DNA from: Flavobacteriaceae bacterium PS02336
Lineage (GTDB): Bacteria; Bacteroidota; Bacteroidia; Flavobacteriales; Flavobacteriaceae
Reading direction: 5' to 3'
Length of the DNA: 64,000 nucleotides
Assembly: GCA_029960065.1 (NCBI GenBank)
Contig: JASCOF010000006.1
Span: forward strand, 62,001-126,000
This document shows, one piece after another, positions 42,601-50,893 of this stretch. The notes beneath the pieces are model-generated. The model was not told the DNA's origin. It saw only the letters and a program-made list of their open reading frames with translations, and ran no database searches. The position numbers and the translations under genes are program-made. The stretch's first letter is position 1. Each line of letters opens with the position of its first letter.

Positions 42601-43887
42601 TTAGAATGTTTTCGAAACTTTATCAATTGCATTAATTGTAAAATCTAAATTTTCATACGTTAATGCATCTGTAATAAACCACGTTTCGTATGCAGATGGT
42701 GCAATGTAAACGCCTTCTTGCAGTAATCCGTGGAAGAACTTCTTAAACGTTTCGTTATCACCTTTTGCAGCAGTCTGGAAATTAGTAACTGGATCTGCAT
42801 CAAAGTGAACCGAAATCATAGAACCTACTCTGTTGATTGTAAATACGACATTATTAGCTTTTAAAACTCTGTCAATTCCTGCTTCTAAATAAGCTGTTTT
42901 TTCTTCTAAACGAGTAAAAATTTCTCTGTCATTATCAAGAGCTTTCAACATTGCCAATCCTGCGGCCATCGCTAATGGATTTCCAGATAATGTTCCCGCT
43001 TGATAAACCGGTCCAAGAGGCGCTAAATAATTCATAATTTCCTCGCGCGCAGCAAAAGCGCCAACTGGAAGTCCGCCACCAATAACTTTTCCGAAAGTTA
43101 CAATGTCAGCATCAATTCCGTATAATTCCTGAACTCCACCGCGAGCCAAACGGAAACCTGTCATTACCTCATCAAAAATCAGTAAAATTCCGTTTGCTGT
43201 ACACAACTCTCTTAAACCTTCAAGAAAACCTTTTGCAGGCGGAATACATCCCATATTTCCCGCAACTGCTTCTATAATAATTGCAGCGATTTCTCCTTTG
43301 TTAGCTTCAACTAATGTTTTTACATTTTCTAAATCATTGTATTTGGCTAATAAAGTATCTTTTGCAGTTCCTTCTGTAACACCCGGACTATTTGGAGATC
43401 CAAAAGTTACAGCACCACTTCCCGCCTGAATCAAAAATGAATCCGAATGTCCGTGGTAACAACCTGCAAATTTTACAATTTTATCTCTTTTTGTAAATCC
43501 GCGAGCCAGACGAATCGCGCTCATACACGCTTCTGTACCTGAATTTACAAAACGAATTTTATCAATATTCGGAACCATAGAAACGGCCAAAGCTGCGATT
43601 TCTGTCTCCAATTCTGTCGGCATTCCAAATGAAGTACCCAATTTTGCTTTTTCGATTACCGCATCAACAACTGGCTGATACGCGTGACCTAAAACCATTG
43701 GTCCCCAAGAGTTGATATAATCTATTAATTTGTTTCCGTCTTCATCATATAAATATGCCCCTTTAGCACTTTTTACAAAAATTGGAGTTCCGCCAACTGC
43801 TTTAAATGCCCTTACTGGTGAATTTACTCCTCCTGGAATTACTTTTTCTGCTGCAGCAAAAAGCTGACTACTTCTTTTATATAACAT
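42601..43887 (-). CDS. hemL: Glutamate-1-semialdehyde 2,1-aminomutase
   Basis: A 428-residue class III aminotransferase-fold enzyme. The start is MLYKRSSQLFAAAEKVIPGGVNSPVRAF. The PLP lysine is K267 in TFGKVIGGGLPVGA. Other motifs are FVNSGTEACMSAIRLARGFT, GCYHGHSDSFL and FDEVMTGFR. It makes 5-aminolevulinate for haem via the C5 pathway. hemA is not in the window. The 3' neighbour is the metalloprotease behind a terminator. Confidence 0.96.
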   Translation of the reverse strand: MLYKRSSQLFAAAEKVIPGGVNSPVRAFKAVGGTPIFVKSAKGAYLYDEDGNKLIDYINSWGPMVLGHAYQPVVDAVIEKAKLGTSFGMPTELETEIAALAVSMVPNIDKIRFVNSGTEACMSAIRLARGFTKRDKIVKFAGCYHGHSDSFLIQAGSGAVTFGSPNSPGVTEGTAKDTLLAKYNDLENVKTLVEANKGEIAAIIIEAVAGNMGCIPPAKGFLEGLRELCTANGILLIFDEVMTGFRLARGGVQELYGIDADIVTFGKVIGGGLPVGAFAAREEIMNYLAPLGPVYQAGTLSGNPLAMAAGLAMLKALDNDREIFTRLEEKTAYLEAGIDRVLKANNVVFTINRVGSMISVHFDADPVTNFQTAAKGDNETFKKFFHGLLQEGVYIAPSAYETWFITDALTYENLDFTINAIDKVSKTF

Positions 43888-43897
43888 TCTTATTTTA

Positions 43898-43925
43898 GAT
43901 TTTAGAATTCAGATTTTAGATTAAA
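43898..43925. repeat. Period-7 degenerate repeat upstream of hemL
   Basis: Heptads GATTTTA, GAATTCA, GATTTTA and GATTAAA lie 10 bp upstream of the hemL start. It matches the repeat at 13832. Confidence 0.65.
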
Positions 43926-43965
43926 ACTGAAAACTTATTTTGGATTTTTAAATTAACGCCAAAAC

Positions 43966-43996
43966 GAGACTGACCACTGAGACTGCAACTGAAAAC
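43966..43996 (-). repeat. CTGAG/CAGTC-type repeat directly after the glucosaminidase stop
   Basis: Read on the gene strand, GTTTTCAGTTGCAGTCTCAG follows the TAA stop codon within two bases and continues as TGGTCAGTCTCG. The same word follows the rpoB stop (5261-5316) and the DUF4136 stop (50730-50759). Confidence 0.65.
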
Positions 43997-44896
43997 TTAC
44001 TTAACCTTCAACCTCTGTCCAATCGAAATCGCATTATCAGTCAGATTATTTTTTCGCTTTAAATCTTCAACCAATAAATTGAATTTTTTTGAAATCGAAT
44101 ATAGCGTATCTCCCTTTTGAACTTCATATGAATTCGGATCATATGAATTCATGTTGATTTTTGGATCTGAATTCGCAACTGAAGATGAACTTCTCGTTGG
44201 AGCCGATGTATTTATTGGCACATAATTTCTTCCTGTGACCTGACAATCATATTGATGCAGATTATATCTTTCAATATAACTGATTAACTTATCTGGATAT
44301 TTTGGATCTGTAGCATAACCCGCCGCTCTCAATCCTTTTGCCCAAGATTTATAATCGTCTTTTTCGTAGGTGAACAAAGTTTCATATCTCTTTTTTCCAA
44401 CTAAAAACAAAGCATGATCTCTATACGATTCAGAAGCCTGAGGGTATTTTCTAAAACATTCTTGAGCCGAATCATCGTCATGGCGAACACTTTCTCCTAA
44501 CCAGTCTTTATGGCATTTTATTCCGAAATGATTATTCGCTTCAAGTGCTAAATCTCCTCTGCCCGCGCCCGATTCCAAAATTCCCTGCGCCAAAATAATA
44601 CTCGCTGGAATCCCGTACGTTTTCATGTTTCCCATTGCAATATCTTTGTATTGCAACACATAATTATTAATTAAATCGCTGGTTACAACTGTTTTTGAAG
44701 TAGATTGAATAACCTCAGTTGTATTATTTGTAGAAGGATAATTTTTACCGATTGGTTTTACGGGAGCACCTCTTTTTGTTGAAGCTGTTCTGGATTGAAC
44801 TGCTGCCGCTTTTTTCGTCGTCGCGATGGCAGGCTTACTAGATGAGCAGCTTGCTAAAGCTAATATTACGAAAAGTAATACAATTTTTTTAATCAT
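43997..44896 (-). CDS. Glucosaminidase lipoprotein with LysM domain
   Basis: 299 residues. A lipoprotein signal MIKKIVLLFVILALASC leads to a Ser/Thr-rich linker. A GH73-type N-acetylglucosaminidase domain has LAQGILESGAGRGDLALEANNHFGIKC with the catalytic Glu, and YRDHALFL. A C-terminal LysM (about residues 255-299: YEVQKGDTLYSISKKFNLLVEDLKRKNNL) binds peptidoglycan. It trims or remodels the cell wall from the outer-membrane side. It overlaps the previous gene by 8 bp, so the two are translationally coupled. Confidence 0.9.
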   Translation of the reverse strand: MIKKIVLLFVILALASCSSSKPAIATTKKAAAVQSRTASTKRGAPVKPIGKNYPSTNNTTEVIQSTSKTVVTSDLINNYVLQYKDIAMGNMKTYGIPASIILAQGILESGAGRGDLALEANNHFGIKCHKDWLGESVRHDDDSAQECFRKYPQASESYRDHALFLVGKKRYETLFTYEKDDYKSWAKGLRAAGYATDPKYPDKLISYIERYNLHQYDCQVTGRNYVPINTSAPTRSSSSVANSDPKINMNSYDPNSYEVQKGDTLYSISKKFNLLVEDLKRKNNLTDNAISIGQRLKVK

Positions 44897-45797
44897 TGGT
44901 TTTAAGTATTGGTAATTTTTTCTGCTTCAACTTTATATTCATTCCTTCAATTCCCTGCAATCCGCCGGTGTGAATGAGTAAAATTTTTGAATGGGCAGGA
45001 AAATAATTTTTGCTGATTAAATCTATAACGCCAAAAACCATCTTTCCTGTATAAATTGGATCTAAGGGCACTTTATTTTCTTCAAAAAATGAATTAATAA
45101 ATTCAATTAATTCTAAATTTATCTTGCCATAACCTCCAAAATGATAGTCAGAAATTAAATTCCAGTTATCTTTTTTTGCAAAAATACGAATTTCATCGGT
45201 TAAAAAGTCACCTTTTAACGCTGGAAATCCCAAAATCTTCTGATTTGGCAAAGCACTATTGATTAATCCCGAAATAGTTCCGCCTGTTCCAACAGCGCAG
45301 CAAACGTAATTAAAAGCGGCATCTTCATCTATTAAAATCTCTTCACAGCCTTTTACTGCGAGTTCGTTTGTACCGCCCTCGGGAACTAAATAAAAATCAC
45401 CAAACTTGTCTTTCAGCTTTTCTATAAATGAAGTTTCACTCTTTAAACGATACTCTTCGCGAGAAACAAATTCAAATTGCATTCCGTTTTCCTGAGCAAA
45501 TTTCAAAGTTGGATTTTCTTCAATTTTATCAAAAAGTTCGTCTCCGCGAATGACTCCAATTGTTTTTAAACCTTGCTCTTTTCCAGCATATGCCACAGCC
45601 GCAATATGATTGGAAAAAGCGCCGCCAAAAGTCAGTAAAGTGTCTTTGTTTTCGGCTTTCGCCTGAAGTAAATTGTATTTCAGTTTTCTAAATTTATTTC
45701 CCGAAACAAAAGGATGAATTAGATCTTCACGCTTTATGGTCAAGGAAATATTATTCGGAAATTGAATATTTATATTTTGATTAAAAACTGGATTCAT
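44889..45797 (-). CDS. ACC deaminase/D-cysteine desulfhydrase family PLP enzyme
   Basis: 302 residues of fold-type II PLP enzymes. The PLP lysine is K35 in SGNKFRKLKYN; the phosphate-binding loop is CCAVGTGGTISGL. The family includes 1-aminocyclopropane-1-carboxylate deaminase and D-cysteine desulfhydrase; D-cysteine desulfhydrase is the more likely activity in a free-living Bacteroidota. Its 3' end overlaps the start of the glucosaminidase gene by 8 bp. Confidence 0.88.
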   Translation of the reverse strand: MNPVFNQNINIQFPNNISLTIKREDLIHPFVSGNKFRKLKYNLLQAKAENKDTLLTFGGAFSNHIAAVAYAGKEQGLKTIGVIRGDELFDKIEENPTLKFAQENGMQFEFVSREEYRLKSETSFIEKLKDKFGDFYLVPEGGTNELAVKGCEEILIDEDAAFNYVCCAVGTGGTISGLINSALPNQKILGFPALKGDFLTDEIRIFAKKDNWNLISDYHFGGYGKINLELIEFINSFFEENKVPLDPIYTGKMVFGVIDLISKNYFPAHSKILLIHTGGLQGIEGMNIKLKQKKLPILKTND

Positions 45798-45808
45798 TTT
45801 TAATAGTT

Positions 45809-45836
45809 GAAAGTCAAAAGTCGAAAGTCAAAAGTG
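45809..45836. repeat. Period-7 repeat (GAAAGTC)n upstream of the ACC deaminase
   Basis: Heptads GAAAGTC, AAAAGTC, GAAAGTC and AAAAGTG lie 11 bp upstream of the start codon. The unit differs from the GATTTTA heptads but has the same period. Confidence 0.65.
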
Positions 45837-45857
45837 CTAATCTTTGTATTAATATCT

Positions 45858-46199
45858 TTAATGCTTATTGATTTTTATGTAATGTAAAAACTGAAAAAAA
45901 GATCTGTTTTTTAAATAATTCATATCGGTTTCTTTTGCGTAAGCTTCTCTTTCAAAACTGATATTTCGATACGCTAAACCTGCATTTCTATATTGAATCA
46001 AACGAATTAAATATTCTAAAAAATACCAAATAAAAAACGGAATTATTAAAAGCTCTAATTGCTGTCTCAAATGAATTTTTTCATGATTTACGAAAACGCC
46101 ATTGGTTTTGTCAAAATCATATTTCACCAAAACAAACGGAAATAATGCCATTCCACGATATCCTTTCGGAATTAAATATTTGGCAACAATCAGAAACAT
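45858..46199 (-). CDS. Small membrane protein with an HEKIH motif
   Basis: 113 residues. An HExxH motif (NHEKIHLRQQLELL, H39, E40, H43) follows a hydrophobic start (MFLIVAKYLIPKGYRGMALFPFVLV), and one strong membrane helix (LLIIPFFIWYFLEYLIRLI) follows it. It resembles a stripped-down M56/M48-like membrane peptidase and is widespread in Flavobacteria as a hypothetical protein, but activity is unproven. Confidence 0.7.
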   Translation of the reverse strand: MFLIVAKYLIPKGYRGMALFPFVLVKYDFDKTNGVFVNHEKIHLRQQLELLIIPFFIWYFLEYLIRLIQYRNAGLAYRNISFEREAYAKETDMNYLKNRSFFQFLHYIKINKH

Positions 46200-46214
46200 T
46201 GGCTGTAAAATTTA

Positions 46215-46222
46215 TAAATTTG
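46215..46222 (+). promoter_or_regulatory. Promoter -7 element (TAAATTTG) for the DUF5522-dehydrogenase unit
   Basis: TAAATTTG lies about 93 bp before the DUF5522 start codon. The leader would be about 85 nt long and shows no strong structure. Confidence 0.45.
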
Positions 46223-46315
46223 TAGCTGTAAAATTGTTCGATTTCGATAAAAACACAATCAATTATTTATATTTTTGATTTTAAAGCTTATTAAAATAGA
46301 ACGCGAAGCAGATTT

Positions 46316-46495
46316 ATGAAAGAGCAAAGTAATGAAAATAAATTAATCGAGGGCGAAGATTTTTACTATACGCCCGAAGGTTACAAATGCTTTACCGAAA
46401 AACATCATTTAAAAAGAGGGTATTGCTGTAAAAGCGGCTGCCGTCATTGTCCGTACGGATATGATAAAAAAACTGGAAGAATAAATAAAAATTAG
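46316..46495 (+). CDS. DUF5522 domain-containing small protein
   Basis: 59 residues. The family core is EGEDFYYTPEGYKCFTEKHH and RGYCCKSGCRHCPYGYDKKTG, with five cysteines and several histidines suggesting metal or cluster binding. From memory this is DUF5522, a short Bacteroidota/Proteobacteria family of unknown role. It is 11 bp before the dehydrogenase gene on the same strand. Confidence 0.85.
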   Translation: MKEQSNENKLIEGEDFYYTPEGYKCFTEKHHLKRGYCCKSGCRHCPYGYDKKTGRINKN

Positions 46496-46506
46496 AATAC
46501 CACAAA

Positions 46507-47481
46507 ATGAACGTTTTTATCACTAAAAATATACCTGAAGCAGGTCTTAGATTACTTCAGGAAAAAGGCATAAATCTGACTATAAATCCAACTGAAAATG
46601 TATTATCAAGAGCGGATTTTATAGAAATCTGCCAGAAAAATGATGTTCTTTTAAATGTTGGAACCAATAATTTAGATGAAGATTTTTTTCAGAAGTGCCC
46701 TAATTTAAAAGGGATTGCTTTATTTTCTGTCGGATTTGATTCTGTCAATATTGCATCGGCAAACAGCAGAAAAATCCCCGTTGGAAACACGCCTGATGTT
46801 TTAAGCAGAGCCACTTCAGACGTTGCTTTTTTATTGATGCAAAGTGTCGCAAGAAAATCGTTTTATAATCACAAAAGAATTTTAAACGATGATTGGGGAA
46901 GTTTTGATCCGTTAGCCAATTTAGGACAGGAACTTTATGGTAAAACCTTAGGGATTTTTGGTTTGGGAAGAATTGGTTTTGAAATGGCACAAAAGTGCAA
47001 AACTGCTTTCGGAATGAACATTATTTACCACAATCGTTCTCATAATGAAAATGCCGAAAAAGAATTGGATGCCAAATTAGTTGATTTTGAAACCTTACTT
47101 TCTCAAAGTGATGTTTTAAGTATTCATGCTAATTATAGTGCAGAAAATAATGAACTTTTCAATAAAGATGCTTTCGCTAAAATGAAATCCAATTCGATTT
47201 TCATTAATACCGCAAGAGGAAAATTTCATAATGAAAATGATTTATTTGAGGCATTAACTAATGATATAATCTGGGGTGCTGGACTTGATGTTACAAATCC
47301 AGAACCAATGAAGCCAAATAATCCGCTATTGTCGCTTCCAAATTGCTGTGTTTTACCGCATATTGGTTCAGCAACATACGAAGCCAGAAACGGAATGGCA
47401 GTCTGCGCAGCGCAAAATGTAATTGCGGTTATTGAGGGTAAAAAAATGCCGTTTTGTGTTAATGAGGAAGTTTATTCTTAA
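46507..47481 (+). CDS. 2-hydroxyacid dehydrogenase (glyoxylate/hydroxypyruvate reductase-like)
   Basis: 324 residues. An N-terminal catalytic domain (MNVFITKNIPEAGLRLLQEKG) is followed by the NAD motif LGIFGLGRIGFEMA, the catalytic-region pair FINTARGKFHNENDL and GLDVTNPEPM, and LPHIGSATYEAR with the catalytic His. The GLDVTNPEP signature fits the glyoxylate reductase/GRHPR branch, reducing glyoxylate or hydroxypyruvate, rather than LdhA. It is co-transcribed with DUF5522. Confidence 0.85.
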   Translation: MNVFITKNIPEAGLRLLQEKGINLTINPTENVLSRADFIEICQKNDVLLNVGTNNLDEDFFQKCPNLKGIALFSVGFDSVNIASANSRKIPVGNTPDVLSRATSDVAFLLMQSVARKSFYNHKRILNDDWGSFDPLANLGQELYGKTLGIFGLGRIGFEMAQKCKTAFGMNIIYHNRSHNENAEKELDAKLVDFETLLSQSDVLSIHANYSAENNELFNKDAFAKMKSNSIFINTARGKFHNENDLFEALTNDIIWGAGLDVTNPEPMKPNNPLLSLPNCCVLPHIGSATYEARNGMAVCAAQNVIAVIEGKKMPFCVNEEVYS

Positions 47482-47521
47482 TTAGAGAATGAGAAAATTA
47501 GTCAATTAGATAATTTCTGAA

Positions 47522-47549
47522 AATCTAAAGTCAACAATCTAAAATCTAA
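47522..47549. repeat. Period-7 degenerate repeat downstream of the dehydrogenase
   Basis: Heptads AATCTAA, AGTCAAC, AATCTAA and AATCTAA. The flanking stretch 47481-47515 contains CAATTAGATAAT words as seen near 19934-19978. Confidence 0.6.
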
Positions 47550-47557
47550 AATTATAC

Positions 47558-47632
47558 ATGGATATTCGTTCGAGAAAATTTAGGATTAAGATCCACAAGT
47601 CTTATCACAGGTCGGATATCCGTTATCCATAG
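47558..47632 (+). other. Possible 24-residue basic peptide or palindromic element
   Basis: An ATG at 47558 opens 24 codons ending in TAG, giving a basic peptide beginning MDIRSRKFRIKIHKSYHR. The two ends are also an imperfect inverted repeat (ATGGATA at 47558 with TATCCAT at 47624-47630, and CGGATATCCG near 47613). No ribosome-binding site or homologue is known to me. It may be a repeat copy rather than a gene. Confidence 0.25.
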
Positions 47633-47735
47633 TTTTTTAATTCGAAAATGTGACAATTTGCCGATGAGTCAATTTGAAAATGAGACATTAAAATATATTC
47701 CAAATTTTAAATTGCAATTACGTCGGCTAATATTT

Positions 47736-48095
47736 CGCTCCGCTGGAGCTCATGTATTGGGTGATTATTATTTTCTATAAATATTCCGCCTTTCCAAGGC
47801 TTTACTTTTGAATGTATAATTTTTTAAATCTTGTAAAGCTCCGTCACGAGCAAAATATTTATAGAAATAGAATTAACGTCAAAAATTTCAATCCCACTGG
47901 GGGCGACATATTTTTAAACGGATTTAAAAAAGCTCCGTGAGGAGCGACATATTTATAAAAATCATTTCAACATTTGTCAAATATAAGCCCCAGCGGGGCG
48001 ACATATTTTTAAACGGATTTAAAAAGCTCCGTGAGGAGCGACATATTTATAGAAATAATTACCGTCAGTCACATTTAAGCCCCAGAGGCGCGACA
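47736..48095. repeat. REP-like tandem array before hutU
   Basis: Two small palindromes alternate: AGCTCCGTGAGGAGCGACAT (47931 and 48025; diverged copy at 47837) and CCCCAGCGGGGCGACATA (from 47987; variants at 47892 and 48080). A 55-base block containing ACATATTTTTAAACGGATTT and the next unit is repeated at 47902 and 47998, about 95 bp apart, with one A of difference. CTCCGCTGGAGCTCATG near 47738 is a further relative. The gap 47482-48185 holds nothing else besides the heptads at 47522 and the octads at 48132. Confidence 0.8.
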
Positions 48096-48131
48096 TAATT
48101 TAAAGAACAAAAAATTAATCTGTTGTTAATC

Positions 48132-48180
48132 TAAGCTCAATATCTTAGTAACTTAGAATCTCAGCATCTTAGAATCTTAA
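48132..48180. repeat. Period-8 degenerate repeat directly before hutU
   Basis: Read on the minus strand the octads are GATTCTAA, GATGCTGA, GATTCTAA, GTTACTAA and GATATTGA. They run to within 6 bp of the hutU start codon, so they form its leader or promoter region. No TAnnTTTG element was found here. Confidence 0.7.
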
Positions 48181-48185
48181 AAAAA

Positions 48186-50165
48186 ATGACTTTCAAAGAA
48201 CAAATACAACAAGGAATTCCTTCTATATTGCCTTCAAAGCAAGCATACGATCCAGCTATTAATCATGCTCCGAAACGAAAAGAAATTCTTTCGGCAGAAG
48301 AAAAAAAGCTGGCTCTTAAAAATGCATTGCGTTATTTCGATCCAAAACATCATGCCGAATTAATTCCTGAATTTTCAGAAGAATTAGAAAGATACGGACG
48401 TATTTATATGTACCGTCTTCGTCCAGATTACAAAATGTATGCGCGTCCAATTGATGAATATCCTGGGAAATCATTGCAGGCAAAAGCGATTATGCACATG
48501 ATTCAAAATAATTTGGATTATGCTGTGGCGCAACATCCGCATGAATTGATTACGTATGGAGGAAACGGAGCCGTTTTTCAAAACTGGGCACAATATTTAT
48601 TGACGATGCAGTATTTGTCTGAAATGATAGATGAGCAGACTTTAACGATGTATTCTGGACATCCGATGGGATTATTTCCTTCTCATAAAGAAGCTCCAAG
48701 AGTTGTGGTTACCAACGGAATGGTAATCCCGAATTACTCAAAACCTGACGATTGGGAAAAGATGAACGCTTTAGGAGTTTCTCAATACGGACAAATGACG
48801 GCAGGAAGTTATATGTACATTGGTCCGCAGGGAATCGTACATGGAACTACAATCACCGTTTTAAACGGTTTTAGAAAAATAAAACAAAATCCAGAAGGAA
48901 GTTTATTTGTAACTTCTGGTCTTGGCGGAATGTCGGGCGCACAGCCAAAAGCCGGAAATATTGCAGGCTGTATTACGGTCTGCGCCGAAGTAAATCCGAA
49001 AATCACTAAAATTCGCCACGAACAAGGATGGATTAACGAAGTGGTAACTTCTACAGATAAATTGGTTGCTAGAGTTACTTCGGCGAAAGCCAATAAAGAA
49101 ACCGTTTCAATTGCTTATTTAGGAAATGTAGTTGATGTTTGGGAACGTTTTGATCAGGAAAATATCAAAATTGATTTAGGTTCAGATCAGACTTCGCTTC
49201 ATAATCCTTGGGCTGGAGGTTATTATCCGGTTGGGATTTCTTTTGAAGATGCCAATAAAATGATGGCCGAAAATCCTGAATTATTCAAACAAAAAGTTCA
49301 GGAAACGTTGCGTCGTCATGCAGATGCGATTAACAAACACACCGCAAAAGGAACTTACTTTTTTGATTACGGAAATGCCTTTTTATTAGAAGCTTCTCGC
49401 GCTGGTGCAGATGTAATGGCCGAAAATAATATCGATTTTAAATATCCAAGTTACGTTCAGGATATTATGGGACCAATGTGTTTTGATTACGGATTTGGAC
49501 CTTTTCGCTGGGTTTGTACTTCAGGAAATCCAGAAGACTTATTAAAAACAGATGCAATTGCTTATGAAGTTTTAGAAAAAATGGCAGAAACCGCTCCAAA
49601 TGAAATTCAGCAGCAAATGCAGGATAATATCAAATGGATCAAAGGCGCGCAGGAAAACAAACTTGTAGTAGGTTCTCAAGCACGAATTCTCTATGCCGAT
49701 GCCGAAGGAAGAATTAAAATCGCAGAAGCATTTAACCAGGCTATTGCAAAAGGTGAAATAGGTGCTGTGGTTTTAGGACGCGATCATCATGATGTTTCTG
49801 GAACTGATTCTCCTTACAGAGAGACTTCAAACATATACGACGGTTCTCGTTTTACAGCCGATATGGCCATTCATAATGTAATTGGAGACAGCTTTAGAGG
49901 TGCAACCTGGGTATCAATTCATAACGGTGGCGGTGTTGGCTGGGGAGAGGTTATTAATGGTGGTTTTGGTATGGTTCTTGATGGCTCTACAGAGGCTTCA
50001 AAGCGTTTAGCTTCAATGCTTTTCTGGGATGTTAACAATGGAATTTCAAGAAGAAGCTGGGCTCGAAATGAAGGTGCCGTTTTTGCCATAAAAAGAGCAA
50101 TGGAAGTAGAACCTTTATTAAAAGTAACTTTACCTAATATCGTAGATGAAAATCTGCTTAACTAA
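48186..50165 (+). CDS. hutU: Urocanate hydratase
   Basis: A 659-residue urocanase of the long Bacteroidota type. Motifs are ELITYGGNGAVFQNWAQYLLTM, MTAGSYMYIGPQGIVHGTTITVLNGFRK (NAD-binding region) and the SGLGGMSGAQPKAGN block, with GRDHHDVSGTDSPYRETSNI and HNGGGVGWGEVINGGFGMVLDG near the end. It turns urocanate into imidazolonepropionate in histidine breakdown. No hutH, hutI or hutG is in the window, so the pathway genes are not clustered. A period-8 repeat abuts the start codon. Confidence 0.96.
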   Translation: MTFKEQIQQGIPSILPSKQAYDPAINHAPKRKEILSAEEKKLALKNALRYFDPKHHAELIPEFSEELERYGRIYMYRLRPDYKMYARPIDEYPGKSLQAKAIMHMIQNNLDYAVAQHPHELITYGGNGAVFQNWAQYLLTMQYLSEMIDEQTLTMYSGHPMGLFPSHKEAPRVVVTNGMVIPNYSKPDDWEKMNALGVSQYGQMTAGSYMYIGPQGIVHGTTITVLNGFRKIKQNPEGSLFVTSGLGGMSGAQPKAGNIAGCITVCAEVNPKITKIRHEQGWINEVVTSTDKLVARVTSAKANKETVSIAYLGNVVDVWERFDQENIKIDLGSDQTSLHNPWAGGYYPVGISFEDANKMMAENPELFKQKVQETLRRHADAINKHTAKGTYFFDYGNAFLLEASRAGADVMAENNIDFKYPSYVQDIMGPMCFDYGFGPFRWVCTSGNPEDLLKTDAIAYEVLEKMAETAPNEIQQQMQDNIKWIKGAQENKLVVGSQARILYADAEGRIKIAEAFNQAIAKGEIGAVVLGRDHHDVSGTDSPYRETSNIYDGSRFTADMAIHNVIGDSFRGATWVSIHNGGGVGWGEVINGGFGMVLDGSTEASKRLASMLFWDVNNGISRRSWARNEGAVFAIKRAMEVEPLLKVTLPNIVDENLLN

Positions 50166-50191
50166 AAACAGAACAATTAATTCTTAGAAAT

Positions 50192-50731
50192 ATGAAAACA
50201 CTTAAGTTAATTCCGTTTTTTCTGCTGTTGATTCTTTCTTCCTGCAGCAGTGTTACCGTTTATTCTGATTACGACAAAACTGTCGATTTTGCGCCTTATA
50301 AAACATACGCTTACTTTAAGCCCGGAATTGACAAGGTCGAGATCTCAGATTTAGATAAAAGAAGAATTCTTCGTGCTATCGACGATCAAATGCAGGCCAA
50401 AGGTTTTACCAAAAGCGACAATCCTGATTTATTAATCAATATTTTTACAAAATCTAGAGAGCAGGTTGATGTAAACCAATTTAGCGCTGGCTGGGGTTAC
50501 GGCTGGGGCTGGGGTTGGAATCCTTGGATGATGTATGGTGGAAACCAAACTACTGTTTCTACTTCTACCGAAGGAACTTTATATATTGATTTAATCGATG
50601 CTAAAAAGAAAGAAATGATCTGGCAGGGCGAAGGAGTTGGTACTTTGACAAGAAACATCGACAAAAAAGATGAAAGAATTGCCGAATTTGTAGGCAAAAT
50701 TTTAGCTCAGTATCCGCCAGTTAAAAAATAG
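50192..50731 (+). CDS. DUF4136 lipoprotein
   Basis: 179 residues. A lipoprotein signal MKTLKLIPFFLLLILSSC gives lipobox Cys18. The body matches DUF4136: SDYDKTVDFAPYKTYAYF, then RILRAIDDQMQAKGFTKSDNPDLLINI, a Gly/Trp-rich loop (GWGYGWGWGWNPWM) and a final segment with TLYIDLIDAKKKEMIWQGEGVG. The function is unknown. It lies 26 bp after hutU and is probably on the same transcript. Confidence 0.85.
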   Translation: MKTLKLIPFFLLLILSSCSSVTVYSDYDKTVDFAPYKTYAYFKPGIDKVEISDLDKRRILRAIDDQMQAKGFTKSDNPDLLINIFTKSREQVDVNQFSAGWGYGWGWGWNPWMMYGGNQTTVSTSTEGTLYIDLIDAKKKEMIWQGEGVGTLTRNIDKKDERIAEFVGKILAQYPPVKK

Positions 50732-50759
50732 TTTTCAGTCGCAGGTGATAGTTTTCAGC
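50730..50759 (+). repeat. CAGTC-type repeat overlapping the DUF4136 stop codon
   Basis: AGTTTTCAGTCGCAGGTGAT starts on the last two bases of the TAG stop and is followed by AGTTTTCAGC. The word AGTTTTCAGTYGCAG is the same as after rpoB and the glucosaminidase gene, again in gene-sense orientation. Confidence 0.6.
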
Positions 50760-50804
50760 TTTTATAAAACTTTAAATAGTTGTGAACTTTCCAAAAATAA
50801 TTAA

Positions 50805-50812
50805 TACATTTG
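50805..50812 (+). promoter_or_regulatory. ilvA leader promoter (TACATTTG with upstream TTG)
   Basis: TACATTTG is a perfect TAnnTTTG element with a TTG at 50780-50782, 22 bases upstream. It would start transcription near 50819, just before the leader peptide ATG at 50833. Confidence 0.7.
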
Positions 50813-50832
50813 CTACTCAATCAGCTAAGAAA

Positions 50833-50892
50833 ATGAAAAACTTTAACAACATTATTATCGCTATTATTAGCATTATTGCAATTCAGCAATAA
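50833..50892 (+). CDS. Isoleucine-rich leader peptide of ilvA (attenuator)
   Basis: A 19-residue frame MKNFNNIIIAIISIIAIQQ ends in TAA. Eight of its 19 residues are Ile, mostly ATT codons, clustered before the stop. It lies between a promoter element at 50805 and a terminator at 50934-50953, upstream of ilvA. This is the classical layout of a branched-chain amino-acid attenuation leader: stalling at Ile codons under isoleucine shortage prevents termination. The product has no expected role beyond its translation. Confidence 0.85.
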   Translation: MKNFNNIIIAIISIIAIQQ

Positions 50893-50893
50893 T

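Noticed and set aside
47736..48095. CRISPR array
   Set aside because: Units are palindromic, alternate in type and lack uniform spacers of about 30 bp; no cas genes.
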